Shown here piece after piece: positions 1-10,106 of a stretch of 64,000 bases of DNA. Numbering within the stretch: position 1 is the first letter of the stretch; every line of letters begins with the position of its first letter. Source of the DNA: Streptomyces sp. SLBN-118 (GTDB taxonomy: Bacteria > Actinomycetota > Actinomycetes > Streptomycetales > Streptomycetaceae); assembly GCF_006715635.1 (NCBI RefSeq), contig NZ_VFNP01000002.1, forward strand, positions 2,356,001 through 2,420,000. Reading direction: 5' to 3'. The position numbers and the translations under genes were made by a program. The notes under the pieces are model-generated. The model was not told where the DNA came from, did no database searches, and was given only the letters and a program-made list of their open reading frames with translations.

Positions 1-3000
1 ACTGTTCATGGTGCAGGTGGCGCCGGGCTCGTTGCAGTCGGCGGGGCGGTGTCCATCAAGTTCGACGAGAGTCGATGGGTTTCCGCCGCCGAAGGCGTAG
101 CGGTTGCCGGTGTAGGGGTCGGCACCGAGGTTCATGTCGGCGAGGGCGCCGTTGTACATGTCCCGGGTGGTGAAGCGGTTCAGGCCCGGGCTGTAGTCGC
201 GGAAGCCCATGTCGTACGTGCCGGACTGGGCGTCCCAGCGTTTGGAGTTGAAGCGGTAGGGGTTGTAAGCCTCCCTGGTCGGGTCGGCGGCGTCGGGTTT
301 GTCGATGCCGGTGAAATCGTCCTTGTCGTCGGCGCCATAGGCGGTGTAGCCGTATGTGGCCTTGGTGTCACCGTTCTGGTCGGTCACTGTCTCGACATCG
401 GTGTGTCCGTTGTAGCCGTAGTAGCCGTCCTCCGCCGTCCCGTCGCTGTTGTGCTTGACCTGCGACAGACGCTCACCCCACGGGCTGTACTGGTACGACT
501 TGGTCAGCTCGCCGGCGACCTTCTCGTCCAGGACCTCGCTGGAGAGGCCGAGGTAGTCGAAGTCGGTGGTCTTGCCGTCCGCCGACTTCGACGCGGTGCG
601 GTCCAGCGGGTCGAAGGTGTACTTTGTGGACTTCAGCGCACCCGCATCGTCCGCCTTCTGGGACTCCACGACGTGGTCGAACCCGTCGTACACACTCCGC
701 TCGATGACCTTGCCGCCGAAGGTAACCGACTCCTGTCGGCCGAACGGGTCATAGGTGTAGTTGGAGGTCTGGCCGCTGGCGGACGCGCTCAGCAACCGGT
801 TGCGGTCGTAGTTGTATGTCGTTGTGGTGCCCTTGACAGTCTGGCTGACGACGTTGGCGTTGTCGTCGTGGACATACGTCTCAGTCCCCTGCCCGTTGCC
901 GGTCTTAACCGACTTCGCCAGCCTGCTGACCGGGTCGTAGGTGTAGTCGGTCGTCGACGAGAGATACGCCGCGTGGTTGTCGGCGTTCATCTTCTTCGCG
1001 TCGTCCTGCGCCTTGTTCCCGTTGGGGTCGTAGGTGTAGGTGTGCGACGAGATGAGCGTGCCGTTCGGCTTCTTCTCCACGGTCGACCTCAGCGCACCGT
1101 CGAGGAAGTACGTGTAGTCGACGGTGTTGCTGTTGGCCTTGGTCTCCTTCAGTTTTTGGCCGCGATCGGTGTAGGTGTACGAGGTGGCCTTCGGTGAGGC
1201 GTCCGTGGACGACTTGCCGATCGACACCGTCTTGACCAGCTCACGTAGGTCGTACGTGTACTTGGAGAACTGGTCTGGGTGTGTGACCGTGTCCGGCTGG
1301 CCGTTCGCGTCGTACATGTACGACGTGGCCTTCTTCTCCTGACCGGCCAGCGCCTCGGTGACCTTCTGTACCTGATTCAGTCCGGTGTAGGCGATCGTGT
1401 ACGCATCGATCCTCGCGCCGGAGGAAGTGTCGTCGATCGACGTCAGGTTGCCGTTGACGTCATACGCGTAAGCGAAGGACTTGTTCTCGGTGTCGGCAGG
1501 GTCACCGCTCGTGTCCCTTACCAGCTTCACACCGTCCGCGACGGCGATCCCGCCGCTGTTCTGGTCCAGCTTCAGCTTGGCGTCCTCGCCCTGCTTGAGG
1601 CTGTACGAGCCCAGCGACACCCAAGCCGCGGTGGCGGCGTTCTGGTCCTTCGTCACCGAAGGCTCAGTTGTCGTGCCGTGCGTGAGTGTGTACTTGGCCG
1701 TGGTCGCGGCGCCGGTCACCTTAGGGAACTTCACGTACGCGGTGTACGTGCCGTCCTGGGGGATGTTCAGCGTCCAGGTGAAGGCATCAGTGCCTGTAGC
1801 CGCCGCGTGGGTGCGGTGGTCGTAGCCCTGCTGCCCGACGACATCTCCCCCGGTCCAGGTACCTGTGGAGGAGGTGTTCTGGGTGTCGGAATTGTCGACG
1901 AGGACCACACTCTTGCCGACTGGGATGCCAGCGTCCGTCTTGGACTTGAGCTTTCCGTCCGGGTAGTAAGCCCACGTCATGGTGCGGTCGGAGGAACCAC
2001 CGGCCGACGTCAGCGTGCGCTTGGTCTGCTTGCCCAGATCGTCGTAGTCGTACGTGGTGACGATGTCCCACGGGTCCGTCGACGACTTGGGCCAGTTGTT
2101 GTCAAAGTACTCGAACGTGGTGTCGCTGCGGACGGTCTGGCCCTCGGACGGCGGCAGGGAGGCCTTCGCCACTCGGCCCACCGCGTCATAGGTGGTCTCG
2201 GTGTAGACGTTCGCCTTGTTGTAGCGGGCGTCAGCCGGATCGTAGGGCTGGTACTGCCGCTTGGGACGATTCAGTTCGTCGTACGTTGTGCGGGCCGCGA
2301 AGTCCTCGGTATTGGCCGTCGCCGTGCCGCGCGGGGTGATCACCTTTGTTGTGTTGCCGACCTGGTCGTATTCCAGCTTGGCCGTCCGGTAGGTGATCGT
2401 CGAGGTGCCCTCGTGCGGGACCCTTATCTCGGTCTGCTTGCCGCGCTCGTCATAGGTGACGTACGAGATGTTGTTCTCGGCATCCTTGGTCTGGATGACC
2501 AGGGAGTCCTTGTCGTACGTCCGGGAGACGGACTTGCCCGCCGCATCCGTGACGGCCGTGACCCGGTGGTTCAGGTCGTAGTCGGTCTTGCTTGAGTAGT
2601 CGTCTGGATCCGAGGTGGCGTTCTTCTTCGGGTCCACCACCTTGGTGAGGTTGCCGACGGTGTCGTACGAGTATGAGATTTTGTCGCCCGCAGCATTGAC
2701 TGCTGATGTCAACTGGTAGATCTCGTCGTACGAGTTGGTCGTCAAATAGTCGGTCGCGTCCGACGCCGTTAGGGAACCCTTCGGCTCCGTAGACGTCTTC
2801 GGATTGCCGACCTTGTCGTATGTGTAGACCGACCTGCGCTCGTCGGAGGTGGCTGTGTCCTTCGGTGCAGTCGCCGAGGTGACCTGGTCCGCGGCGTCGT
2901 ACACCGCCGTGGAGACTGCGCCGTTGGGCGCAGTCGTCTTCGTGACGTTGTCGTTGGCGTCGTAGTCCGGGGCAGGGGTGGTGATCAGGACGCCCGCGCC

Positions 3001-6000
3001 CTTGTCCTTCGGTACCGTGTTGACCAGCGGACGTCCGAACGCGTCATAGGTCTGTGTGGTCTGCGTGCCCAACGCGTCCGTGACCTGCGTGACCTGACCC
3101 CGCTCGTCGTACACGAACGAAGTCGACTTGCTCAAAGCGTCCGTGATCGTCCCTGGGTAGCCGATCGGGCCGAAGTCACTGTTGAACGTGGCGTGCCCGT
3201 TGGCGTCCGTCACCTTGGTCATCTCGCCGTACGCGTCATAGTCGTACGATGTGGTGTAGTCTCCGGCCGTTCCGGTGGTCGCGACACCCTTAGGGTCCGT
3301 TACGGTTTTCAGATTGCCGAACGCGTCATAGCCGAACTGCCACTTCCGTCCCTCCGGAGAGGTCTTGGTGAACAGGTCGGCGGAGTAGCCGTCCAGACGG
3401 GTCTGGTACTCGTACTTCTGCGCGTTGGCCGGGTAGGTGCCCGGGGCGCAGTCCGAGGACGGCGGGACCCCTGCCTTGTTGTTCTCCGCGTCGCGCTGCC
3501 AGAGCGGGTAGCCCGTCTTCTGGTCGTAGCAGTACGCGGTCTTGGCGTTGTTGGCCTCTTCGAGGTAGGTGACGTTGTTGTCAGCGTCCCACGACATCTT
3601 CATGATCTGGGACTTGGCGTTGGTCGTCTGGACGGGGCGGCCGAAGTCGTCCGTGACGTACTTGGTGGAGTGCGTCTCCGCGTCCGTGACCGTGGTGTCG
3701 ACGAACTTGGTGTTGCCCGCGTTCACCGCATAGGCGAAGCCGGTGTTCCCGTTGAGACGGTCGGTGATCGTCTTGGTCCACCAGTGGTACTTCGGGTCGT
3801 CACCGGCCTGCGGCGCGTAGTACGCCATGTTGGTGGCGTTGCCGCGCGGGTCGGTGGCCTTGACCAGCTTGACGTTCTTGTTCCCCTGCGTGGCGTCGTA
3901 GGTGAACTTGAACACCTTCGGCTGCACGGAGCCGTCACCGTCGGTGAACTGCCCCAGCAGGCCCTTGTCGGTGTAGTAGAAGGAGATCTTGCGACCGGAT
4001 ATGTCCGTCATGGACTTCACGTGGTCGTAGATCTTCGAGTTGGTCAGGTTCGAGCCGGTGACCTTCGCGCCCGTGGCGTCGATGTAGTCGTAGGACGCGT
4101 CACCCTTGTTGAAGTAGGTGATGGTCAGCGACTGCCGGCCAGCCGGGTCGGTGATGTACTTGAGGAACTTGGTCGGCTTGTTGTTGGACTTGCGCTCCTC
4201 GTAGGTGAACGTCTGCGTGTTGCCGTTCTTGTCGACCGTGGACGTCATGTAGCCGTCGCAGCCGAACAGGAAGCGGGTGCCGTCAGGACGGGTGAGCGTC
4301 CAGGCATCCGGTACTGGGTCCTTGGTCGGCTTGCAGTCCAGGCCGGACTTCATCGTGACCTTGTAGTGCACACCGGCGGGGGCCTTCCACACCGAGTTGG
4401 TGCTGTCCCAGCGGAAGATGTGCGTGGTGCCGTCACCGTCCGGGAGACGGATCTCCGTCGGGTTCGGGTTGGGGTGGAAGTCCAGCGGGGCGCCCAGTCG
4501 GATGGGACCTGCCGCCTGGAACGACCAGCCGTGACCAGCGACGGTGTCGCTCGTGTCCAGCGAGTTGTATGCGAACCTCGCAAAGGTGCTCAGGCCCCGG
4601 CCCGGGTTCGTGAACGCGTTGTACGACCAGACGCTGTTGCCCGAGGCCAGGTTGTTCATGACCGTGGAGCCGGCGCCGGTGTTCTTGCCGGTGTAGGAGT
4701 AGAACTTCTCCAGACCCAGGTCGTTCGAGGTCGGGTCCTCCACCGCCACGTTCTGCTTCAGCGACGGAATGGCGCCCGTCCCGGCCGACAGCCAGCTGCC
4801 GTCCGAGATCTTGCGGACGTCCCAGCCCAGCACGTACTCGGTGCGCTTGGAGCCGTTGTCCGAATTGATGGGGGTCTTGACCTGCGCCTGGATCGTCGCC
4901 GACTTGCCTGGCAGCAGCGCCGGGATGGCCGTGGACAGCTGGTTGCCGCCGTTGGTCATGTCCGTGCCGTCGGGCAGCTTCCAGGTGTAGGACAGCTCCC
5001 GCTCACCCGCAGCCCACGTCGTGGACGTGGTGTTGGTGACCGTGAACTCGACCGTGTACTGCGAGTTCGGCGTCATCCGGGCCGGCGTCTGCGGCGCGTA
5101 GTACGTGTCCTCCGTGGTGGAGTCGACGTAGATGACCTGCATGTACGGGCGCAGCTGCGGGTCGGAGGCCTCCGACGACAGGAACAGAGTGCGCTCCTGC
5201 GGGCCGGTGGTCGTCTCGTCCTTCAGCTTGACGGCCACGCCCTTGTTGTTGGCGGGTGTGCGTACCCAGGACTGCATGAGGCCGGTGGCGTCCCACCAGT
5301 GGCGGCCGACTTCGTCGGTGATCTGGGGGACGGTGTCGGCGACGGTGGCGGACATGTCGCCGCCCGGGGTGGTCCACGCGGTGGTGGACGTGGCGTTGTT
5401 CCAGGTGGCCTGGGTCTCGGTGAAGTCGCGGGTCAGTGAGTGGAGTTCGTAGATGGCACCGTTGGTGGTGCTGGTGGTCTCCGCTCCCCACATGTACATC
5501 TTGTTCTCCAGCACCGTGGCGGTGGTGGGAATGTCAGTGGTGGGGAACTTCAGCACCGCGCGGGTCTTGCCGTACGTGGTGGAGTTGTTGCCGACACTCA
5601 GCCAAGTCTGGCCCACACCGAAGGACTGGATGGCGTCCTGGTTGACGGTGGGCTGCGCGGAGGACAGCGTGGTGTCCGTCTGACCCGCCTGGATGATCTT
5701 CATCGTCCGGCCGGCCTTGGGGATGCCCACCACCCGGGTCGGAGAGCCGAGCAGCTCGCCGCTCTTGGTCTTGACCGCGAGCTGGTAGAAGTACGACTTC
5801 CCGATCTCCGAGGAGCTGGAGTCGGGGGTCGGTACCGCCGTGGTGTCCGTGTAGGAGGTCGCCGTGGACGCGATCGGGGCGATCAGGGTCGCGGCGGACG
5901 GGGTGAAGACCTGTTGCGTGGAGCGGTGCAGCTGGTACTCGACGATGTCGTCGTTCGCCGCGCCGCTGGTGTTCACATACGCGGGCCAGGACAGCTCCGG

Positions 6001-7965
6001 GCCCGTGGAGTGCACCACGGTCGGGGAGTTCAGCGCGGTGCCGATCTTGCCGTAGGTGACGGTCAGGCGCGGAATGGTGGAGGTCTCACCACCGTAGTCG
6101 CCGTCGCCCGCCTCGTAGCGCGGACCGCCGGTCAGCGTCCCGGCCAGGGTGTCGTCCTTGGCCTGCACCACGAACCCGTAGTTGGGATTGACCCCGGACA
6201 CCCAGCGTTGGACCGTGTCGGTCACCGGGAACTTGTGCCACTGGTTGTACTTGCCCACCGGCTTCACGATCTGAGCCGGGTTCACCAGCCGGACCGAGTC
6301 CGCCAGCGTCCGCGTCGTCGAGCTGCCCGTGTCACCCAGCACGATCTTGCCGGTGTTGCCCTTGACGAAGCTGTACTCGGCGGCATCCAGGGTCTTCCAG
6401 ACCCCGCCCGTACCGGTCTGGTTGACCGTGTAATTCTTTGTACCGCCGTTGTAGTTCACGGTGTACGGGGCTGCCGTGGCCGCGTCCGCCGCCGCCGGGT
6501 AGTGCACATCCACCCGGTAGGAATCGCTCTCCGCCACCTGCGGCTGCCAGGAGTACGACTCACCCGTCAACGCGTTCTTGTTGTACGCGAAATCGTCGTA
6601 GGTCGCAGCCCCACCAGTCGTGGTGCCCCCCGGCCACTCGCCAACCGCCGCCGTCCCCACAGCCCCGTCATCGATCATGACGGTGGTGGCGGACAACTCA
6701 CCCGCCAAAGCACTGGTGTTGGACCACGTCGCCGTCGTCTCGTCCCACGCACCCGTCGCCCGGTGCGCCTCCAGGGTCACCGCGTTGGAGTTGGTGGTGT
6801 GCGCCTGGTCGTAGTACATCTCCAGGCGGGCGGCATCGACCTTCACGCCCGCCGGGACCTCACTCAGCGGGAACTTGATCAGCGACCGGGCGATACCGGT
6901 GTCCGTCTTGCCGGCCGACAGCTTCCACGTGGAGTTGAAGTTCACCCCGGGCTGATCGGACAGGACCATCGTGTCCTGCGAGTCCGCCGGCGACGGCGCG
7001 ATGGTGATCGTCGGGTCGATCACCACCGGGTACTGACGCTCCTTCGCCGCCAGCCACTTCGCGTCCGGCGCAACCGTCAGCTTCCAGTTCTTCCCGTCCC
7101 GGGTCAGCTTCTGGGAGACCTTGGTGGAATACGTACCACCGGTCGGCGACAGCGCATCCTTCCTGGCGTCCGTCATATACGGAGCGGGAATCACCATCAC
7201 CGGCGTGCCCGGCGCCTCACCGTAGAACGCGACCGAACCGTCCTTGCGCGTCTTCGGCGTCAGCCCCTCGGCATTCAGCGTGAAGGTGAACGACACCGGA
7301 CCGGCCGGACGCTTGGCCAGGACGATGTTCTCCTTCACCTGCCCCCGGCCCACCTTGTACTGCAGATCCGCGCCCGAAGCGGCATCCTTGTACGTGACCG
7401 TGTCACCGCCGGCCTGCGGCTTCAAGGACTTGGCGGCCGCACCCGTCAGGCCCAGGCTGATGGCCCCGCCGCCCGCGGACTCAAAACGCAGCAGCCTGCC
7501 CGGATCAGAACCGAACCAGCTCCGGCCCGTGTTGGCCGTGTTCGCGAAGTCGAAGCCCGCCTCCTCGGTGGCACGCACCGCGGTGTCGATCGGCTTCCAC
7601 GACGTCCCGGACTTGTACGAGACCGGAACAGCCGACAGCTCCGCCTCCACCCGGCCGTCCGACATCTGCCAGAACCGCGCCTGCGACGTGCGCCGCTCGG
7701 TCAGCTCCTTGACCCGCTTCGCCTTCGGACGCTTCTTGCCCTTCGGCAGCTTCTCGCGGCTCGGTATCTCCAGCTTCCCGCCGACGGGCGGCTTGCCGGC
7801 CTCTTCGTCGTCGTCCGAGAACCAGCCCTTGACGGTATCGACTATCCCCTTACCGCCGTCATCCGACGACGACGCCGGGGCCGCATAAGCGACCTGCGGC
7901 AGCAGCGTTCCCGCCACCGCCGAGACCACCAGACAGGAGATATATCTCCCGTACGGAACTTTCAC
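1..7965 (-). CDS. Giant secreted RHS/YD-repeat polymorphic toxin-like protein (C-terminus outside window)
   Basis: The in-window part is 2655 residues with no stop. The GTG start (7963-7965) follows a GAAAGG ribosome site and encodes a Sec signal peptide (VKVPYGRYISCLVVSAVAG..., cleavage likely after AYA). Read in order: a low-complexity linker; a DNRLRE-type beta domain (about residues 300-480); a golvesin-like carbohydrate-binding-type module; a second DNRLRE-like domain (about 760-950); an RHS N-terminal domain from about 1140; then many YDxxG-type repeats to about 2550, interrupted near residue 2030 by a second golvesin-like module. The last visible residues (DMYNGALADMNLGADPYTGNR...) are the RHS-associated core, after which such proteins carry a variable toxin tip. 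That tip and any immunity gene lie beyond position 1. By family knowledge the repeats form a shell around the toxin; the actual activity cannot be told from here. Confidence 0.93.
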   Translation of the reverse strand, partial: MKVPYGRYISCLVVSAVAGTLLPQVAYAAPASSSDDGGKGIVDTVKGWFSDDDEEAGKPPVGGKLEIPSREKLPKGKKRPKAKRVKELTERRTSQARFWQMSDGRVEAELSAVPVSYKSGTSWKPIDTAVRATEEAGFDFANTANTGRSWFGSDPGRLLRFESAGGGAISLGLTGAAAKSLKPQAGGDTVTYKDAASGADLQYKVGRGQVKENIVLAKRPAGPVSFTFTLNAEGLTPKTRKDGSVAFYGEAPGTPVMVIPAPYMTDARKDALSPTGGTYSTKVSQKLTRDGKNWKLTVAPDAKWLAAKERQYPVVIDPTITIAPSPADSQDTMVLSDQPGVNFNSTWKLSAGKTDTGIARSLIKFPLSEVPAGVKVDAARLEMYYDQAHTTNSNAVTLEAHRATGAWDETTATWSNTSALAGELSATTVMIDDGAVGTAAVGEWPGGTTTGGAATYDDFAYNKNALTGESYSWQPQVAESDSYRVDVHYPAAADAATAAPYTVNYNGGTKNYTVNQTGTGGVWKTLDAAEYSFVKGNTGKIVLGDTGSSTTRTLADSVRLVNPAQIVKPVGKYNQWHKFPVTDTVQRWVSGVNPNYGFVVQAKDDTLAGTLTGGPRYEAGDGDYGGETSTIPRLTVTYGKIGTALNSPTVVHSTGPELSWPAYVNTSGAANDDIVEYQLHRSTQQVFTPSAATLIAPIASTATSYTDTTAVPTPDSSSSEIGKSYFYQLAVKTKSGELLGSPTRVVGIPKAGRTMKIIQAGQTDTTLSSAQPTVNQDAIQSFGVGQTWLSVGNNSTTYGKTRAVLKFPTTDIPTTATVLENKMYMWGAETTSTTNGAIYELHSLTRDFTETQATWNNATSTTAWTTPGGDMSATVADTVPQITDEVGRHWWDATGLMQSWVRTPANNKGVAVKLKDETTTGPQERTLFLSSEASDPQLRPYMQVIYVDSTTEDTYYAPQTPARMTPNSQYTVEFTVTNTTSTTWAAGERELSYTWKLPDGTDMTNGGNQLSTAIPALLPGKSATIQAQVKTPINSDNGSKRTEYVLGWDVRKISDGSWLSAGTGAIPSLKQNVAVEDPTSNDLGLEKFYSYTGKNTGAGSTVMNNLASGNSVWSYNAFTNPGRGLSTFARFAYNSLDTSDTVAGHGWSFQAAGPIRLGAPLDFHPNPNPTEIRLPDGDGTTHIFRWDSTNSVWKAPAGVHYKVTMKSGLDCKPTKDPVPDAWTLTRPDGTRFLFGCDGYMTSTVDKNGNTQTFTYEERKSNNKPTKFLKYITDPAGRQSLTITYFNKGDASYDYIDATGAKVTGSNLTNSKIYDHVKSMTDISGRKISFYYTDKGLLGQFTDGDGSVQPKVFKFTYDATQGNKNVKLVKATDPRGNATNMAYYAPQAGDDPKYHWWTKTITDRLNGNTGFAYAVNAGNTKFVDTTVTDAETHSTKYVTDDFGRPVQTTNAKSQIMKMSWDADNNVTYLEEANNAKTAYCYDQKTGYPLWQRDAENNKAGVPPSSDCAPGTYPANAQKYEYQTRLDGYSADLFTKTSPEGRKWQFGYDAFGNLKTVTDPKGVATTGTAGDYTTSYDYDAYGEMTKVTDANGHATFNSDFGPIGYPGTITDALSKSTSFVYDERGQVTQVTDALGTQTTQTYDAFGRPLVNTVPKDKGAGVLITTPAPDYDANDNVTKTTAPNGAVSTAVYDAADQVTSATAPKDTATSDERRSVYTYDKVGNPKTSTEPKGSLTASDATDYLTTNSYDEIYQLTSAVNAAGDKISYSYDTVGNLTKVVDPKKNATSDPDDYSSKTDYDLNHRVTAVTDAAGKSVSRTYDKDSLVIQTKDAENNISYVTYDERGKQTEIRVPHEGTSTITYRTAKLEYDQVGNTTKVITPRGTATANTEDFAARTTYDELNRPKRQYQPYDPADARYNKANVYTETTYDAVGRVAKASLPPSEGQTVRSDTTFEYFDNNWPKSSTDPWDIVTTYDYDDLGKQTKRTLTSAGGSSDRTMTWAYYPDGKLKSKTDAGIPVGKSVVLVDNSDTQNTSSTGTWTGGDVVGQQGYDHRTHAAATGTDAFTWTLNIPQDGTYTAYVKFPKVTGAATTAKYTLTHGTTTEPSVTKDQNAATAAWVSLGSYSLKQGEDAKLKLDQNSGGIAVADGVKLVRDTSGDPADTENKSFAYAYDVNGNLTSIDDTSSGARIDAYTIAYTGLNQVQKVTEALAGQEKKATSYMYDANGQPDTVTHPDQFSKYTYDLRELVKTVSIGKSSTDASPKATSYTYTDRGQKLKETKANSNTVDYTYFLDGALRSTVEKKPNGTLISSHTYTYDPNGNKAQDDAKKMNADNHAAYLSSTTDYTYDPVSRLAKSVKTGNGQGTETYVHDDNANVVSQTVKGTTTTYNYDRNRLLSASASGQTSNYTYDPFGRQESVTFGGKVIERSVYDGFDHVVESQKADDAGALKSTKYTFDPLDRTASKSADGKTTDFDYLGLSSEVLDEKVAGELTKSYQYSPWGERLSQVKHNSDGTAEDGYYGYNGHTDVETVTDQNGDTKATYGYTAYGADDKDDFTGIDKPDAADPTREAYNPYRFNSKRWDAQSGTYDMGFRDYSPGLNRFTTRDMYNGALADMNLGADPYTGNRYAFGGGNPSTLVELDGHRPADCNEPGATCTMNS

Positions 7966-8167
7966 CTTGAAACCTTTCCGCAGGCGCCCATTCCGGCCCA
8001 GGCAGAAATGGGCGCGCCAAACGAGCCGACGCGGAATGGCCCGGCCGCCCCGGTGCAGTGCGCCACGGCCGAAGACCCGAAGGCCATGCAGGCGAACCCT
8101 CCTGTTCAGAAGGCGCGCCAAGAGACACCTCACCCCTCCCGGCAGAACATCGATCGCAGCAGCGTGA

Positions 8168-8197
8168 TTCTTATGCAGAGGACTGATATCCCGTCAA
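8168..8197 (-). promoter_or_regulatory. Candidate sigma-70-type promoter of the RHS gene
   Basis: On the minus strand TTGACG (8192-8197) is followed after 18 bp by TAAGAA (8168-8173), about 200 nt before the GTG start at 7965. The long AT-richer leader holds no convincing gene. The assignment rests only on sequence match. Confidence 0.4.
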
Positions 8198-8334
8198 CCC
8201 AGCACGCAATTAGGACAGTTGACCCTCGGAGTCGGTTCGATTCGCCCGGTTCTTCCGCTCGTTCGCCCTCACCGGATCCCATGGTGTATAACCGCCCGGT
8301 TCCACCCCGGGTTAATTGCTGAAAGCGGGCCCAC

Positions 8335-8598
8335 ATGTCATCCGCAGAATCCGCTGCATCCTGCGAGCCGACCGAAATCGCGGAGCCGACGAACACCGAG
8401 AAGGGCTGCCCGAACCGGCGCAGCACGGCCCGTACATGCGGTACGTGCACGCGGACGGCGAGCGTCGGGCCGCGCCGCGCCCGGTGGCTTGAGTGGCTGG
8501 AGGACTGGGCGCGCAGCGGGCGGCAAAGGTATACGTACCCGAAGCAGTCGGAGGCGACGGCCGAGTTCCTCGCCCGTCAACCCCCGATCGGCGAGTAG
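8335..8598 (+). CDS. Doubtful small hypothetical protein
   Basis: An 87-codon frame from ATG to TAG. The C-terminal half (WLEWLEDWARSGRQRY...) looks protein-like and ends just before a hairpin at 8624-8663, but there is no clear Shine-Dalgarno sequence and no family is recognised. It lies divergently between the RHS gene and the small gene at 8761. It could equally be chance coding in GC-rich DNA. Confidence 0.22.
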   Translation: MSSAESAASCEPTEIAEPTNTEKGCPNRRSTARTCGTCTRTASVGPRRARWLEWLEDWARSGRQRYTYPKQSEATAEFLARQPPIGE

Positions 8599-8623
8599 TA
8601 AAGGGCTGGTTCGATCGGCCCTT

Positions 8624-8663
8624 GCGGCTTCGCTCTGTCAGAGATGGCGGAGCGAAGGGCCGC
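8624..8663. terminator. Imperfect hairpin, possible terminator
   Basis: GCGGCTTCGCTC (8624-8635) pairs with GAGCGAA plus GGGCCGC (8650-8663), with a small bulge. It lies after the doubtful plus-strand frame and downstream of the minus-strand gene at 8761. No T-run follows. Confidence 0.3.
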
Positions 8664-8760
8664 GAAGTGGCTGGTGTGGACCCAGGCCCTCGCGGTGCCA
8701 ATTAGGTGACGGGGCGATGCGGGTCAGGTTGATCGCTGTGAGTCGCCAACCTGCCGTACT

Positions 8761-9141
8761 TCATGCAGCACGCTTGGGGTCGCGCCACCTTCGGTAGATG
8801 CGCACCACGGCAGTCATCGATACCAGACGGCCCAGGGCAGGCTCGCAGTGGATACCAGCCTCTTCCAGCGCGAGTTGCAGCTCCATGGCTTGGCCCTTGC
8901 TCAAGCGAGCCCGCTGCGACTTCATCCACTCAGCAAGCACATCCCGCGGCTCGTCCGGCGGCTCGGCCTCGCCGGTCATACGCGGATCGTTCTTCCAGGA
9001 CTCAAAGAGGCACAGTCCCTCTGCACGGCGCCAGATCTTCGTCAGCTCACGGCGGGGCAGGAAGACCGAGACCGAGTCCGTGTCCGCGAGGCGTCCGCGG
9101 ATGTCGTCCACGGCGAGAGGTACGCGAGCGTCAACAGGCAT
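8761..9141 (-). CDS. Hypothetical protein, 126 aa
   Basis: The ATG at 9139-9141 was chosen because AAGGA lies 6 nt upstream; a longer frame to 9189 lacks this. The protein is soluble and mixed charged, with a central acidic stretch (GEAEPPDEPRDVLAEW) and a basic end (RIYRRWRDPKRAA). No signal peptide, membrane segment or known family is recognised. It stands alone in a decayed stretch next to the RHS gene, so a small immunity or accessory role is possible but unsupported. Confidence 0.6.
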   Translation of the reverse strand: MPVDARVPLAVDDIRGRLADTDSVSVFLPRRELTKIWRRAEGLCLFESWKNDPRMTGEAEPPDEPRDVLAEWMKSQRARLSKGQAMELQLALEEAGIHCEPALGRLVSMTAVVRIYRRWRDPKRAA

Positions 9142-9159
9142 GGCTGTCCTTCGACAAGG

Positions 9160-9189
9160 ATTTTGTGGGCAATTCCGCGCGGCGCTCAA
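9160..9189 (-). promoter_or_regulatory. Candidate promoter of the 126-aa hypothetical gene
   Basis: Minus-strand TTGAGC (9184-9189), an 18-bp spacer, then CAAAAT (9160-9165), about 20 nt upstream of the ATG at 9141. The match is moderate and lies in a local AT-rich patch. Confidence 0.35.
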
Positions 9190-9602
9190 TAATTAGAGGG
9201 TGCGGCGCAGGGCGGCGTCAACCCGTTCCCACAAGGAAGAGAGGAAGAGTTAATCTTTGCAGGTCAGAGCCTTGCAAGGCGTGGGCGATGTCCGATCTAA
9301 CTTGGCGAGGGAATATTGATCCTCGCGACGCGAATTTAATTTCGGCGTCTGCCTTGTAATTGGATTTCGGGGTGAGTTATTTCGGGCGGGAGGGGGCCCT
9401 GAAGGCCGTGGCGGCTCTGGCGCCGGCTGCCCTACGCGTCCGCCAAGCCGTCACGGGGTCTGAGCTGCCGACCGCCTGCGAAGGGGTCTTGCCTGGCCTG
9501 CAACCCCAAGACGACCAGCGACGCCCGCCGAAACACCGAAGAAGACGGCCAAAGCCGACGACACACTGGGTACCACGGGACGAGGTGGGGAACCGCTGTC
9601 GA

Positions 9603-9815
9603 CGACGCCCCGCGTCCCCTGCGCGTCCCCTCGATCTTGTATTCAAGACCGACAGCGGCCGCCGGGTAAGCCAGCTACAGCCTTGATCGCTTACATCATC
9701 GCAGGTCAGAGAAGTCGGCCACTCTTCGGGCCGCGCAGGCTGCACAAGGACCCAATGAAGTGAGCAGCGGATTCTCTCCGTTGAGCCCTACTTCGCGTAC
9801 CAACGCAACCGTTGG
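9603..9815. repeat. Imperfect direct repeat, copy 1 (integration-scar type)
   Basis: Shares with 10508-10715 a GCGTCCCCTnnnCGTCCCCT block, then ...TTCAAG..GACAG..., CTTGATCGCT, CACATC-like and GCAGGTCAGAGAAG segments, and further on GAGCAGCGGATTCTCTCC plus GTTGAGCCC and ACTTCGCGTACC. The doubled GGGGACG words (minus strand) look like integrase arm sites. No gene is seen between 9190 and 9950; this is scar DNA. Confidence 0.55.
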
Positions 9816-9957
9816 CTCGTTCAATGCTTGCAGATCTGTGCGGGTCCTTGCGTCCCCTGGATGCCCCCTGGACGCAGCGTTCGCACGGTGGGTGGCCAAG
9901 GTCGGTGTGGCGGCACCGCAGTGGCTCAGGGAGCCGATGCAGTCCAGGGGGTCGCCG

Positions 9958-10031
9958 ATGGCGAGGATGCTCCAGCGCGTCGGTGTGGTCGGCGGCGGAC
10001 AGATGGGCGCCGGCATCGCGGAGGTGTGCGA
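9958..10031 (+). pseudogene. N-terminal fragment of a 3-hydroxyacyl (3-hydroxybutyryl)-CoA dehydrogenase
   Basis: The frame from ATG 9958 reads MARMLQRVGVVGGGQMGAG followed by IAEVCE. This is the dinucleotide-binding start of the actinobacterial 3-hydroxybutyryl-CoA dehydrogenase family (GxGxMGxGIAxV). Similarity stops near 10031 and the rest of the roughly 285-residue enzyme is missing, so this is a relic. It lies beside a relic of another housekeeping gene on the opposite strand. Confidence 0.55.
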
Positions 10032-10106
10032 GCCCTTCGTTGTGCCGCCCGCCGGTGAAGGTTGAGAAGACGATCACGGGCAGGACCTCGCGGGGACGTT
10101 ACGTCA

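Noticed and set aside
49..8322. Long plus-strand open frames opposite the RHS gene (49-1197, 1279-2595, 3193-5439, 5440-8322)
   Set aside because: Repetitive Arg/Val-rich translations are the antisense of GC-rich YD repeats; the minus frame has a signal peptide, RHS motifs and no stop.
8130..8450. 106-codon minus-strand frame upstream of the RHS gene
   Set aside because: It overlaps the probable RHS promoter and leader and has no ribosome site or family match.
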